Shown piece by piece: positions 1 to 6,226 of a stretch of DNA of 6,597 nucleotides. This DNA is from Gammaproteobacteria bacterium. GTDB lineage: Bacteria; Gemmatimonadota; Gemmatimonadetes; Longimicrobiales; Gaopeijiaceae. Position numbers and translations under genes: made by a program. The stretch covers positions 1 through 6,597 of the forward strand of contig VYDD01000047.1 in NCBI GenBank assembly GCA_009843625.1, read 5' to 3'. The notes beneath the pieces were generated by a model that was given only the letters and a program-made list of their open reading frames with translations, was not told the origin of the DNA and did no database searches. Position 1 is the stretch's first letter, and each line of letters opens with the position of its first letter.

Positions 1-1713
1 GTGCAGCACTCGGGGTACACCGACACCTGGACGGCCGCGCGGCGGGGCGCCGCCTCGTTCCTCGCCCAGTCAGGTCGGCTGGTGGATCTGCGCGACCTCA
101 CGCGCGGCATGGTGGTCGATTTCACGCCCGCCGTGACGGCGGCGCTGAACGGGGCGCCCGACGGCAGCGACGCCTGGGGCTACGGCTCGGACGCGGAAAT
201 GGGGGGCAACCTGCGCTGGGGCGTGAGCGCCAACCTCACCCTGGACGCCACCGTGAACCCGGATTTCTCCCACGTCGAAGCCGACGTGGGACAGGTCTCG
301 AGCAACGAGCGTTTCGCCCTCTTCTTCCCCGAGAAGCGTCCCTTCTTCCTCGAGGGCATCGATCGCTTCGACGCCCCGAACCGGCTCATCTACACGCGCC
401 GGCTGCAGAATCCGGTGACGGGGGTCAAGCTGACCGGGAAGGTGGCCGGGATGAACATCGGCCTGCTTTCGGGCCTCGACGGGGCCGTCCCCGGCAGCAC
501 GGGCGTGGACTCGAACCCCATGTTCAACGCGCTCAGGCTGCAGCGCGACGTCGGCGGGCAGTCCACGGTCGGGATGGTCTACACGGACCGCGTTGTGGGG
601 AGCGACTTCAACCGGGTGGCGGCGGCCGACACCCGCCTCGTCTTCGGCGGCGTCTACACGATGTCCCTGCAGGCGGGCGCGAGCTTCACCCGGTCGGGCG
701 GAACAACCACCGAGGCGCCCATCTGGGAGGCGGTCTTCCAGCGCACCGGTCGCCGCCTGGTGCTGGACTACCGCATCAACGGCATCCACCCCGACTTCGA
801 GACCCAGGCCGGCTTCGTCAACCGACCCGGCGTGATCCACACCCGCACCAGCAACAGCGTGAACTTCTACGGGAGGCCGGGCGCCGTCATCGAACGCTGG
901 ACTCCGGGGTTCAGCACCATGGGATGGTGGGGATACCACGGCTTCGGCAGCGATCCGCCCGAGGAGACCAAGACGTTTCTGTCGAGCACCTTCCAGCTTC
1001 GCGGCGGATGGTCGATGCGCGTGAGCCACGGCTGGGAGAGCTACGCGTTCAAGCCCGAGTGGTACGCCGACTACGGGGTGATTCGGCCAGGACCGGCGGG
1101 CGCCGACACGGTGTTCTGGGACGCCCCGGACCGCATCACCGACGTGCGCGGGTGGATCACAAACGTCACCACGCCCGAGTTCTCCACGTTCTCGGCGAGG
1201 GTGGGCGTGAACGTGTGGCAGGACGTGGGCTTCGCCGAGGCGCGGGGCGTGTGGCTCTTCCGCCCCAACGTAACCGTCAACTGGCGTCCCACGGACCAGT
1301 TCCGCCTGAACTTCCTCTACAATCAGCTCACCCTCGACCGCCGCTCCGACGGGTCCAACATGTCGATCCAGCGGATTCCCCGGCTCTCGCTCGAATACCA
1401 GATCTCGCGCTTCCTCTTCGTGCGCCTGGTGGGCCAGTACGATTCCTTCAAGCGGGATGCGCTCCGGACCGGCGACACCGAGGAGCCCATCTTCCTCTTG
1501 GACCCGGATACGGGCGGATGGATGCGCTCGCGCGCCACGGAGGACAACCAGTTCACGGGCGATGTCCTGCTCTCGTACCGCCCGACCCCCGGAACCGTCG
1601 TCTTCCTCGGCTACGGCGCGGCGCTGGACGAGCCCGAAGCGTTCCGGTTCCGGCGCATGGCCCGGGGCGAGGACCGTTTCTTCATGAAGCTGAGCTATCT
1701 GTTCCGGAGATAG
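1..1713 (+). CDS. DUF5916 domain outer-membrane-type protein, C-terminal part (5' end outside window)
   Basis: The frame is open from the first base and ends at TAG 1711-1713, giving 570 visible residues. The block at residues about 84-123 (motifs NPDFSHVEADVGQ, NERFALFFPEKRPFFLEG) and the TRRL at 132-135 followed by GVKLTGK are hallmarks of DUF5916 proteins. In this family an N-terminal carbohydrate-binding (CBM9-like) domain normally precedes this region. It is missing here, and the first visible residues already fit the family's interior (SFLAQSGRL), so the GTG at base 1 is probably an internal codon. The rest alternates aromatic and polar residues in short strands and ends in FFMKLSYLFRR, which fits an outer-membrane beta-barrel. 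Known members are mostly uncharacterised; some sit near peptidases or TonB-type transporters. No substrate can be given. The next gene lies 120 bases downstream on the same strand. The family call is firm; barrel topology and outer-membrane location are inferred. Confidence 0.9.
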   Translation: MQHSGYTDTWTAARRGAASFLAQSGRLVDLRDLTRGMVVDFTPAVTAALNGAPDGSDAWGYGSDAEMGGNLRWGVSANLTLDATVNPDFSHVEADVGQVSSNERFALFFPEKRPFFLEGIDRFDAPNRLIYTRRLQNPVTGVKLTGKVAGMNIGLLSGLDGAVPGSTGVDSNPMFNALRLQRDVGGQSTVGMVYTDRVVGSDFNRVAAADTRLVFGGVYTMSLQAGASFTRSGGTTTEAPIWEAVFQRTGRRLVLDYRINGIHPDFETQAGFVNRPGVIHTRTSNSVNFYGRPGAVIERWTPGFSTMGWWGYHGFGSDPPEETKTFLSSTFQLRGGWSMRVSHGWESYAFKPEWYADYGVIRPGPAGADTVFWDAPDRITDVRGWITNVTTPEFSTFSARVGVNVWQDVGFAEARGVWLFRPNVTVNWRPTDQFRLNFLYNQLTLDRRSDGSNMSIQRIPRLSLEYQISRFLFVRLVGQYDSFKRDALRTGDTEEPIFLLDPDTGGWMRSRATEDNQFTGDVLLSYRPTPGTVVFLGYGAALDEPEAFRFRRMARGEDRFFMKLSYLFRR

Positions 1714-1800
1714 GATGGCCCGAGGCGTGGGCCCCGACGCAGGCTTTGAGCGTGTCCGTGCCAGAGGGTGTCGTAGTAGTATGCGAGTGTCTGCAGGATT

Positions 1801-1816
1801 GGGAGCCCGCGCTCCC
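1801..1816 (+). promoter_or_regulatory. Short GC hairpin in the leader of the peroxidase gene
   Basis: GGGAGC (1801-1806) and GCTCCC (1811-1816) are perfect 6-base inverted arms around a 4-base loop (CCGC). The hairpin ends 6 bases before the Shine-Dalgarno sequence of the cytochrome c peroxidase. No T-run follows, so it is not a standard intrinsic terminator. It could stabilise the leader or modulate ribosome access, or it could be chance in GC-rich DNA. The rest of the 1714-1833 gap shows only a weak 5-base inverted pair (1717-1721 with 1729-1733) and no convincing promoter. Confidence 0.4.
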
Positions 1817-1822
1817 GTGGCC

Positions 1823-1829
1823 GGAGGAG
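1823..1829 (+). promoter_or_regulatory. Ribosome binding site of the peroxidase gene
   Basis: GGAGGAG lies 4 bases before the ATG at 1834, a strong Shine-Dalgarno match that fixes this start. Confidence 0.8.
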
Positions 1830-1833
1830 TCTC

Positions 1834-3084
1834 ATGAAATTGTCCCGTCTTGCCCGGTTCTCTCGACGCCAGCCGAGCGCCATCGCTTTCGCTTGTTTCC
1901 TCGTTGTGGCAGCTGTCGCGTTTCTCACCACCGCCTCGACACGGCCGTCGCCGGGCGACCCCGAGGAGGAACTCGGCCGGCTGCTCTTCTGGGATCCGGT
2001 CCTGTCGGGTCCCATGGACGTGTCGTGCGCCACCTGTCACCACCCCGATTTCGCATATGCCGATGGGCGCGCGCTGTCGCTGGGCCCGGGGGCGGTGGGC
2101 CTGGGGCCCGACCGGGTCGACCTTGCCGGCGGCGTGATTCCCGTGGCGCAGCGCAACTCGCCTACGCTGCTCAACGTCGCGTACAACGGACTGGACAGGC
2201 AGCGCAGACGGCGCCGCGGACCGCGCTTCACCCCATTGCCGGCGGATCTCGAGACGGTCAATTCCGAGCGGGCGCCCATGTTCTGGGACCGCCGGGCGCG
2301 GAGCCTCGAGAACCAGGCGCTGCTCCCGCTCACGATCCGCGAGGAGATGCGGGGCGATGCCTACCCCGAGGAGGTCGCGGTCGACTCGGTCCTGGCCCGG
2401 CTGCGGGGGATTCCGGAGTACGTGAACCTGTTCCGGGAGGTGTACGGCGAGGAGACCTCCATCGAGGCCACGCAGGTTGCGCAGGCGATCGCCGCCTTCG
2501 AGCGCACCCTGATTGCGGGCAACAGCCCCTTCGACCGGTTTCTGGCGGGAGACGAGGACGCGCTCACCACGCAGCAGCGGCGGGGCCTCGACGAGTTCAA
2601 CGAGGCCGACTGCTCGGATTGCCACCGCGGGCCGATGCTCTCGGACTTCAACATGCACGCCGAGGGAGTGGCCGAGAACCCGCTCCTGGCCGTGCCGGAC
2701 GCGGGGGACGGGCGCTTCCGCTTCCGCACCCCGACCCTGCGCAACGTCGCCGTCACCGCGCCCTACATGCACAACGGGATGATCGGGACGCTGGAGGAGG
2801 TGCTCGAATTCTACGACCGCGGGCGCTCCGAGAACCCCAACGTGTCCAACCGGCGCAGGCGGCGCGGCGACGACGACCGCAGGGATGAGACTCCGGCCAC
2901 GCCCGGGCGGCTCTCGGGACGGTTTCGCGGGGTGGACGACATGACGGTGCAGCAGCAGGAAGACATCATCGCCTTCCTGGAAGCCCTGACCGATCCCGAC
3001 TTCGACCGCACGATCCCGGCGCGGGTGCCGAGCGGCCTGCTCCCCGGGGGGAGCATCTCGACGGCGGAGGGCACGAATCGCTAG
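1834..3084 (+). CDS. Diheme cytochrome c peroxidase (CcpA/MauG superfamily), membrane-anchored or periplasmic
   Basis: The 416-residue product has two c-type heme sites, CATCH (C65, C68, H69) and CSDCH (C260, C263, H264), in the spacing expected of bacterial diheme peroxidases. Other family signatures are LGRLLFWDPVLSG (47-59), NSPTLLNVAYN (108-118), MFWDRRARSLENQALLPL (149-166) and APYMHNGMIGTLEEV (309-323). M312 in PYMHNG matches the usual distal Met ligand of the high-potential heme, which favours peroxidase over MauG, where a Tyr takes that role. Such enzymes reduce hydrogen peroxide to water with electrons from small cytochromes or quinol. The N-terminus is basic and is followed by a hydrophobic stretch (about 16-34), so the protein is exported through Sec, either cleaved or anchored. 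Two arginine runs are unusual: R124-R128, inside a stretch of about 30 residues longer than normal between TLLN and FWD, and R340-R344, followed by an Asp/Arg-rich segment before the C-terminal helix. The start is fixed by GGAGGAG 4 bases upstream. Family is certain; physiological substrate is inferred. Confidence 0.95.
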   Translation: MKLSRLARFSRRQPSAIAFACFLVVAAVAFLTTASTRPSPGDPEEELGRLLFWDPVLSGPMDVSCATCHHPDFAYADGRALSLGPGAVGLGPDRVDLAGGVIPVAQRNSPTLLNVAYNGLDRQRRRRRGPRFTPLPADLETVNSERAPMFWDRRARSLENQALLPLTIREEMRGDAYPEEVAVDSVLARLRGIPEYVNLFREVYGEETSIEATQVAQAIAAFERTLIAGNSPFDRFLAGDEDALTTQQRRGLDEFNEADCSDCHRGPMLSDFNMHAEGVAENPLLAVPDAGDGRFRFRTPTLRNVAVTAPYMHNGMIGTLEEVLEFYDRGRSENPNVSNRRRRRGDDDRRDETPATPGRLSGRFRGVDDMTVQQQEDIIAFLEALTDPDFDRTIPARVPSGLLPGGSISTAEGTNR

Positions 3085-3135
3085 CCGCCGCGCCCCGGCA
3101 GGTCTCCGGTCACACCTCGCCCTCACCGGCCAATT

Positions 3136-3186
3136 CACCAGTATATCAACAGTGAGTTGTCACTATAACACCAGTAGACACCAGTA
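3136..3186 (+). promoter_or_regulatory. Three CACCAGTA direct repeats with an inverted repeat: putative operator
   Basis: CACCAGTA occurs exactly at 3136-3143, 3169-3176 and 3179-3186. The starts are 33 and 10 bases apart, close to three turns and one turn of B-DNA, so all three would face the same side of the helix. Between the first and second copies are two overlapping inverted pairs: AGTGA (3151-3155) with TCACT (3160-3164), and CAAC (3147-3150) with GTTG (3156-3159). The segment is AT-rich in GC-rich surroundings and sits directly before the amidohydrolase gene. This layout suits a regulator binding site over a promoter. The repeats are directly visible; the regulatory role is inferred, and the regulator is not in the window. 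Confidence 0.55.
3164..3169 (+). promoter_or_regulatory. Candidate -10 box for the amidohydrolase gene
   Basis: TATAAC differs from the TATAAT consensus at one position and lies in the AT-rich island. No good -35 is found 16-18 bases upstream (the bases there read GTATAT or similar), so activation by a bound regulator or a different sigma factor would be needed. Transcription would begin near 3176, leaving a leader of only about 20 bases before ATG 3198. The second CACCAGTA copy begins on the last base of this box. Confidence 0.4.
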
Positions 3187-3190
3187 AGGG
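3186..3190 (+). promoter_or_regulatory. Ribosome binding site that selects ATG 3198
   Basis: AAGGG is the only Shine-Dalgarno-like sequence here. It is 1 base from ATG 3192, too close, and 7 bases from ATG 3198, which is ideal. The second ATG is therefore the likelier start, shortening the protein by two residues. Confidence 0.6.
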
Positions 3191-3197
3191 CATGATC

Positions 3198-4781
3198 ATG
3201 GCGACATCCCGAGACGAGAACACGGTTCCGACACCACCCGCATCCCGCGGCCCCGGCCGTCTGACCCGCCGCGAGTGGCTGGCCGGTGCGGGAGCAGGCA
3301 CGGCCGCCCTGCTGCTCGAGCGCGACCCTCTGCGGGCGGCGGCGCGGTCCGGCGCGGGGTCGCCGTCTCAGCAGGCCGCCACAGTCGTGTTCACCAACAC
3401 CACCGTTGCGAACCCGGACACCGTCCAGGACGACGTGGCGCTCGCGGTCGAAGGCAACCTCATCGCGGCCATCGGTCCCACCGACGAAGTCCTCGCCGCC
3501 TACCCCGGGGCCGAGCAGTACGACGGGCGCGGAAAGGCGCTCTTCCCGGGCCTCATCAACTGCCACGCGCACATGCGGGCCGTCATCGCACGGGGATTCA
3601 ACGAGGACTTCGGCTTCCCCAACACCGCCAACCTGGCCGTCTCGCCCGCGAGCCTCCTCCAGGGTGAAGAAGGCAACCTCATGGTGCAGGTGGCCGCGCT
3701 CGAGGCCATAACCACCGGAACGACGACCATCGTCGAGTTCACCGGCAACGTTGGACGCCAGGCCGGGGTGCTGGCCGACTCCGGCCTCCGCTGCGTCCTC
3801 GCGGAGGGGATCCGCGACACCGAGAACGTGCCAGGCCCGGTGTCCACCCGTTCGATGGCCCGGTCGTTCAGCGGGACGCCCCGCTTCTCCGAAGCGCTCC
3901 TCGACGATGGCATGCAGCGCATCAGCGACCTCTTCAGCACCTGGCACGGCGCCGAGGACGGTCGCATCTCGGTCTTCCCGGCAGCTTCGCTCACCGAGAC
4001 CTCGTCGCCCGAGCTGCTGCGCGCGGTGCGCGACTTCGCCGAGACCCACGACCTGGGCTACACGATCCATCTGAACCAGAGCCGCGCCGAGTACGAGTTC
4101 ATGGTCATGCACCACGGCCTTCGCCCGACGGAGTACCTGGACCGCCACGACTTCCTGGGTCCGCGCCTCTTCGCAGCGCACGCGCGCTACGTCAACCACG
4201 ACGAAGTCGCGCTTCTGGGCCGCTCGGGCACCATCATCTCGCACCAGGCGGGGATGGCGGCGAACCGCGGCATCAGCCCTCCGATTCCGGAGCTGCGCAC
4301 GGCCGGGTGCCCAATCGCGCTCGGCACCGACAACAACACCAACGACGTCTTCGAGGTGATGCGCACCGCTCTGCTCACCGAGCGCATCCGGCGCAACCGC
4401 GACGGGGACGAGGTGCCCGGCCTTCAGCCCCAGCCCGAGGACATCCTGGCGGACGCGACCCAGGGCGGCGCGCTGGCGGTGCAGCAGCCGGACGCTCTCG
4501 GGACGCTGGAAGTCGGGAAGAAGGCCGACCTGCTCGTGGTCGACACGCTGCGGCCCCACCTCGTGCCGGCGGGACGCATCATCTCCGCAGTGCTCCACTG
4601 CGGCCACCCGGGCGACATCGAGTCGGTGATGGTCGACGGCCGCTTCGTCATGCGCGACCGCGAGGTCCTCACCATGGACGCGGACGCCATCCTGCGCGAA
4701 GCCGACGCGGTCGGCCGCAGGATCTGGGGCCAGGTGCTGGAGGCGAGCCCGCTGAACGTGCCGAGGTTAACGCGCGGCTGA
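3198..4781 (+). CDS. Tat-exported metal-dependent amidohydrolase, ATZ/TRZ (chlorohydrolase/deaminase)-like
   Basis: The product has 527 residues from ATG 3198. The N-terminus carries a twin-arginine signal (RLTRREWLAG, R24-R25) and a hydrophobic run to about residue 40, so the folded enzyme is probably exported with its metal bound. The amidohydrolase fold follows: an N-terminal beta-sandwich, LINCHAHM with metal ligands H123 and H125, HLNQS with H291, FAAHARYVN with H328, SHQAGM with H349, and ALGTDNNTND with D378. The C-terminal GTLEVGKKADLLVVD and VMVDGRFVMRD are typical of the ATZ/TRZ group, which hydrolyses C-N or C-Cl bonds of heterocycles and similar compounds. The H291-H328 spacing of 37 matches AtzA as I recall it (H243-H280). 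The residue equivalent to the AtzA catalytic Glu (HxxE) is Gln294 here, so the chemistry may differ. A predicted operator lies upstream, and the gene converges on the next one with 47 bases between and no clear terminator. The substrate is unknown. Confidence 0.92.
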   Translation: MATSRDENTVPTPPASRGPGRLTRREWLAGAGAGTAALLLERDPLRAAARSGAGSPSQQAATVVFTNTTVANPDTVQDDVALAVEGNLIAAIGPTDEVLAAYPGAEQYDGRGKALFPGLINCHAHMRAVIARGFNEDFGFPNTANLAVSPASLLQGEEGNLMVQVAALEAITTGTTTIVEFTGNVGRQAGVLADSGLRCVLAEGIRDTENVPGPVSTRSMARSFSGTPRFSEALLDDGMQRISDLFSTWHGAEDGRISVFPAASLTETSSPELLRAVRDFAETHDLGYTIHLNQSRAEYEFMVMHHGLRPTEYLDRHDFLGPRLFAAHARYVNHDEVALLGRSGTIISHQAGMAANRGISPPIPELRTAGCPIALGTDNNTNDVFEVMRTALLTERIRRNRDGDEVPGLQPQPEDILADATQGGALAVQQPDALGTLEVGKKADLLVVDTLRPHLVPAGRIISAVLHCGHPGDIESVMVDGRFVMRDREVLTMDADAILREADAVGRRIWGQVLEASPLNVPRLTRG

Positions 4782-4828
4782 CGGCGGGTGCGGCGCGCGG
4801 GCTCAGGCGGCTCGCGGCGAAGTCTCGT

Positions 4829-5722
4829 TCAGCCTCTCAGATGCTCGTTGAAGAACGCGATGGTCCTCTCCTGCGCCAGGCTGGCAGCGTCCTGGTCGTA
4901 GCGTGGCGTGGTGTCGTTGTGGAAACCGTGGTTCGCTCCCTCGTAGACATGCACCGCGAACTCCTTCCCGTTCGCCTCGAGCGCCTCCTGGTAGGCCGGG
5001 TAGGCGGCGTTGATGCGCTCGTCCAGCCCCGCGAGCTGGATCATGAGGGGCGCCCGAATGGAGGGAACGTCCTCAAGGGACGGAGCCGACCCGTAGAAGG
5101 GCACGCCCGCGCCCAGGTCCGGAAGCCGGACCGCGAGCTGATTCACGACCCCGCCGCCGTAGCAGAACCCGACGGCCCCGACTCGCCCGGTGGTCGCCTC
5201 GTGGTCCCGCAGGAACCGGAACGCGGCCACCCAGTCCTCCATCATCACGTCCCTGTCGAGCTGCCGCTGCATCTCCCGGCCTTCGTCGTCGTTGCCGGGG
5301 TAGCCGCCCAGGGGGGTTAGCGCGTCCGGCCCCAGCGCCACGAAATCCGCAGCGGCGAACCTGCGCACCACGTCTTCGACGTAGGGGTTGAGTCCGCGAT
5401 TCTCGTGGATGACCAGAACCGCGGGCCTGGCTACCGTCGCGCCGGCGGGCGTGGCCATGTAACCACGCATCGTCCCCGAGCCACTCGGCGACGGGTACGT
5501 GACGTACTCCTGCTGGATCCGGGCATCCTCGGGCTCCACCTGCCGCGCCCACGCGTAGTTGGGACGAAGCGCCTCGAGGACTGCCAGAGCAGCCGCGCCG
5601 CCACCCAGCACCTTCCCGGCTCCCTCCAGGAAGTCCCGGCGCTGAATAAACCCGTGCACGTAGCCATCGAAAAGCGCCAGCACCTCCTGGGGGAAATCGC
5701 TCGCCTGCTTTCTTGTGGTCAT
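4829..5722 (-). CDS. Tat-exported dienelactone hydrolase-family alpha/beta hydrolase
   Basis: The product has 297 residues from the ATG whose first base is 5722; the frame is open to a TTG at 5737, but the ribosome binding site supports the ATG. The N-terminus carries a twin-arginine motif (IQRRDFLEGAG, R28-R29) and a hydrophobic stretch (about 36-52), so export through Tat is likely. The hydrolase domain starts near residue 72. It contains VIHENRGL (E107), GFCYGGG with nucleophile C187, AGLDERI with acid D234, and GANHGFHND with H265. This Cys-Asp-His triad plus the Glu is the classical dienelactone hydrolase arrangement. The founding enzyme opens dienelactone to maleylacetate in chloroaromatic breakdown, but exported relatives are common and act on unknown esters or lactones, so that pathway should not be assumed. 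The gene points toward the amidohydrolase. A long gene-free leader region with a nested hairpin lies upstream. Confidence 0.94.
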   Translation of the reverse strand: MTTRKQASDFPQEVLALFDGYVHGFIQRRDFLEGAGKVLGGGAAALAVLEALRPNYAWARQVEPEDARIQQEYVTYPSPSGSGTMRGYMATPAGATVARPAVLVIHENRGLNPYVEDVVRRFAAADFVALGPDALTPLGGYPGNDDEGREMQRQLDRDVMMEDWVAAFRFLRDHEATTGRVGAVGFCYGGGVVNQLAVRLPDLGAGVPFYGSAPSLEDVPSIRAPLMIQLAGLDERINAAYPAYQEALEANGKEFAVHVYEGANHGFHNDTTPRYDQDAASLAQERTIAFFNEHLRG

Positions 5723-5727
5723 TGGAG

Positions 5728-5733
5728 TCCTCC
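5728..5733 (-). promoter_or_regulatory. Ribosome binding site of the dienelactone hydrolase gene
   Basis: Read on the minus strand this is GGAGGA, 5 bases before the ATG at 5722. It decides for the ATG over the in-frame TTG at 5737, which would place this site inside the coding region. Confidence 0.8.
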
Positions 5734-5778
5734 GCAACTCGTGTGATGAAGTGGTGCGCTGGGCGCCAAGTGGGGCTG

Positions 5779-5823
5779 CCCGGACCGTACCTGCCGCGGC
5801 TCACCCGCGATGACGGTCCCGGG
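5779..5823 (-). promoter_or_regulatory. Nested hairpin in the leader of the dienelactone hydrolase gene
   Basis: On the plus strand GGACCGT (5782-5788) pairs with ACGGTCC (5813-5819). After one bulged base (5820), CCC (5779-5781) pairs with GGG (5821-5823). Inside the loop CGCGG (5795-5799) pairs with CCGCG (5805-5809). The result is a 10-base-pair outer stem with one bulge and a 5-base-pair inner stem. It ends 56 bases before the ATG, so if transcription starts beyond 5823 it lies in the 5' leader. No T-run follows on either strand, so a terminator is unlikely. It matches no riboswitch class I know. Confidence 0.45.
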
Positions 5824-5867
5824 GAATCTATCGGGGTCAGGCTGCTTCGCGCACGGGCCCACGGCAA

Positions 5868-5887
5868 CGCTTCGGCTACCGGAAGCG
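5868..5887. repeat. Hairpin-forming inverted repeat
   Basis: CGCTTC (5868-5873) pairs with GAAGCG (5882-5887). If G5881 is bulged, two further pairs form (5874-5875 with 5879-5880), leaving a 3-base loop. It has no adjacent T-run and no gene close by. The function is unknown. Confidence 0.4.
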
Positions 5888-6083
5888 CACTCACGCAGAG
5901 CCACGCCGAATAACGCGTTCATGGTCGTGCACCGGCGAGCGCTTCCGCGGAAACCTGGCCGGCCCGACCTCCTCGCCGCCAGCTGTTCGCTGCGCATGCA
6001 GGCTGATCCCACCTGCTCGGGCCAAGGCGATCCCGACCAGCGCGCAGCACCGAATCGCCGACGGACTCGCGGTTCTCGGGGCT

Positions 6084-6124
6084 GTCCCCAATTCATATGC
6101 GCGTATCCCATTCCGCCATTGACG
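6084..6124. repeat. 41-base direct repeat, copy A
   Basis: This copy matches copy B (6186-6226) at 36 of 41 positions with no gaps; the copies are offset by 102 bases. On the minus strand each copy contains two similar half-sites whose starts are 19 bases apart, GAATGGGA and GAATTSGGGAC, where S is G or C. That spacing is near two helical turns. Copy A is preceded by a small GGGG-CTGT-CCCC hairpin (6078-6089). The pattern resembles repeated protein-binding sites such as those at insertion-sequence ends, but no transposase gene is present. Confidence 0.75.
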
Positions 6125-6179
6125 GGCGGGCGGTCGCGCTCTTTGGCGGGTAGTTCGCTGAGGGTCGGCTGCCCGCCCG
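6123..6179. repeat. Long inverted repeat between the two direct repeats
   Basis: CGGGCGGGC (6123-6131) and GCCCGCCCG (6171-6179) are perfect 9-base complements. The pairing continues inward for five more positions (6132-6136 with 6166-6170), with two G-T wobbles. The total is a 14-base-pair stem with a 29-base loop (6137-6165). The left arm starts on the last two bases of copy A, and the right arm ends 6 bases before copy B. Confidence 0.6.
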
Positions 6180-6185
6180 CGCCGC

Positions 6186-6226
6186 GTCCCGAATTCACAT
6201 GCGGGTGTCCCATTCTGCCATTGACG
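6186..6226. repeat. 41-base direct repeat, copy B
   Basis: This is the second copy of the 6084-6124 repeat. The differences lie at positions 6, 13, 19, 22 and 31 of the unit. Sequence beyond the 41 bases does not align convincingly, so this is a pair of conserved blocks and not a clear tandem array. Confidence 0.75.

Noticed and set aside
1746..1782. A promoter before the peroxidase gene (TTGAGC with TAGTAT).
   Set aside because: The spacing is 25 bases and no alternative -35 at 16-18 bases is present.
924..2888. A 654-codon plus-strand frame bridging the first two genes.
   Set aside because: It is out of frame with both homology-supported genes, has biased composition and shows no domain.
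70..3138. An uninterrupted antisense reading frame of 1022 codons covering the DUF5916 and peroxidase genes.
   Set aside because: Long antisense open frames are expected in GC-rich coding DNA with strong third-position bias. The translation is Arg/Ala/Val/Pro/Gly-rich without motifs, and it crosses two well-supported genes and their gap.
3135..4607. A 490-codon antisense frame over the amidohydrolase.
   Set aside because: It is the mirror of a gene with clear catalytic motifs, and its translation has no recognisable features.
4782..4828. A possible bidirectional terminator between the convergent genes.
   Set aside because: The 47 bases are GC-rich with CGCGCG pieces at 4771-4776 and 4794-4799, but there is no stable short-loop hairpin and no T-run on either strand.
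5770..5823. Minus-strand resemblance to part of the signal recognition particle RNA core (AGGT...CCGG...AGCAGCC-like pieces).
   Set aside because: The diagnostic GGAAGG-type tetraloop segment is missing and the order of the pieces does not fit.
5982..6022. A possible third, degenerate copy of the 41-base repeat, sharing an ATCCCA core.
   Set aside because: Only short pieces match and gaps are needed, so it is not better than chance.
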